DNA from: Brevundimonas naejangsanensis
Lineage (GTDB): Bacteria > Pseudomonadota > Alphaproteobacteria > Caulobacterales > Caulobacteraceae
Direction of reading: 5' to 3'
NCBI RefSeq assembly: GCF_003627995.1
Contig: NZ_CP032707.1
Location: 1,726,501 to 1,790,500 of the forward strand
Length of the DNA: 64,000 nucleotides
The notes below the pieces were generated by a model that worked only from the letters and a program-made list of their open reading frames with translations, was not told where the DNA came from and did not search any database. The stretch's first letter is position 1. Each line of letters starts with the position of its first letter. Position numbers and translations under genes: made by a program. Shown in pieces: positions 63,730-64,000 of the stretch.

Positions 63730-63870
63730 CCTTCTCCCCTTGTGGGAGAAGGTGGCCCGCCAGGGCCGGATGAGGGGTTTTGCGACGTCGACCGTGGGGG
63801 AGGGCAAGCTTGGCGCTACCCCTCATCCGTCAGGCTTCGCCTGCCACCTTCTCCCACAAGGGGAGAAGGG
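63730..63870. repeat. Intergenic nested-palindrome element, family A, copy 4
   Basis: A complete copy: left end CCTTCTCCCCTTGTGGGAG-type, inner CCGGATGAGGGG and CCCCTCATCCG, right end CTTCTCCCACAAGGGGAG-type. It separates terminase from portal gene in what is normally a tight cluster, and its right arm gives GGAGAAGGG as ribosome site for the portal gene. Confidence 0.88.
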
Positions 63871-63877
63871 ATTTGAA

Positions 63878-64000
63878 ATGGAGAACCACATGGATTGGCG
63901 ACGACCGTTCGGTCGGCGGCGCGTTGCTGCGCCCGAGATCAAGGACAGCCGGGCGGGGCCGCTGATCGCCCTGACCGGGGCGGGCCGGGCGCGGTGGACG
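63878..64000 (+). CDS. Portal protein, start only
   Basis: The first 41 codons of a protein cut by the window end: MENHMDWRRPFGRRR, then GPLIALTGAGRARWT. The ALTGAGRARWT-type segment followed in the family by a tyrosine-rich stretch matches the N-terminus of gene-transfer-agent and HK97-type portal proteins. ATG 63878 is preceded by GGAGAAGGG from the repeat; ATG 63890 with GGAG before it is an alternative. The portal forms the DNA channel at a capsid vertex. Confidence 0.72.
   Translation, partial: MENHMDWRRPFGRRRVAAPEIKDSRAGPLIALTGAGRARWT

Noticed and set aside
62219..64000. Prophage instead of gene transfer agent
   Set aside because: No integrase, repressor or lysis gene is seen and base composition equals the chromosome; but the cluster is cut by the window, so this is a preference and not proof.

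Overview
The window is GC-rich chromosomal DNA from an alphaproteobacterium of the order Caulobacterales, most likely Brevundimonas or a close relative (inference from gene content and order; no database was searched). It carries ctrA and cckA, early flagellar operons with CtrA-type boxes upstream, a cluster of GANTC (CcrM-type) sites in front of ctrA, a MucR regulator, two DUF2336 genes and the start of a gene-transfer-agent cluster. cckA directly follows fliQ-fliR-flhB, as I recall it does in Caulobacter crescentus. Most genes are ordinary core genes; about ninety per cent of the sequence is coding.

Layout. 1-5.3 kb: end of a TonB receptor, a DUF983 protein, a large TPR protein and HU. 5.7-8.4 kb: divergent fliO-fliP and flgB-flgC-fliE. 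8.4-10.4 kb: a VOC protein, a TPR protein and folE. 10.5-15 kb: fliQ-fliR-flhB-cckA. 15-19 kb: sodB, an exported amidohydrolase, rpsD. 19-24 kb: three small lipoproteins, an Old Yellow Enzyme, thioesterase and Grx4. 24-29 kb: LysR with MFS, YczE-type membrane protein, SDR, prfC. 29-33.6 kb: a peptidase-like gene with a shortened tandem copy, DUF1491. 33.6-38.9 kb: a DivJ/PleC-type kinase, sufE, dsdA, DUF6456 pair. 39-40 kb: ctrA. 40-43.3 kb: fliI-fliJ and a GH10 xylanase. 43-47 kb: RhtA-like exporter, cysK, DUF2336, mucR. 47-51.5 kb: second DUF2336, a proline-rich protein, an orphan NMT1-type binding protein, DUF6624. 51.6-55.8 kb: YkgJ-type protein, ygfZ, a membrane/XRE/TraB cluster, tag. 55.8-56.9 kb: an AT-rich patch with a foreign-looking lipoprotein. 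57-62 kb: uup, ycgN-like gene, hybrid kinase. 62.2-64 kb: terminase and the start of a portal protein.

How the genes work together. CckA phosphorylates CtrA through a phosphotransferase not in this window; CtrA is expected to switch on early flagellar genes. Here the same box, approximately TAAA-N7-TTAACC, lies upstream of fliOP/flgBC-fliE, fliQR-flhB and fliIJ, and a weaker one lies before the large TPR gene. MucR and gene-transfer-agent genes also belong to CtrA-linked biology in this order, so regulator and several likely targets sit within 64 kb.

The most unusual structure is between genes: at least five sequence families of nested palindromes (about 110-225 bp, plus half copies) sharing one design, with a purine-rich arm reading outward at each end. 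In three places (fliP, the xylanase, the portal gene) that arm supplies the likely Shine-Dalgarno sequence of the next gene. Other leads are a peptidase paralogue that lost about 375 internal codons, a hairpin that hides the ribosome binding site of the XRE operon, four GANTC sites in 33 bp at ctrA, and a possible frameshifted gp1-like gene before the terminase.
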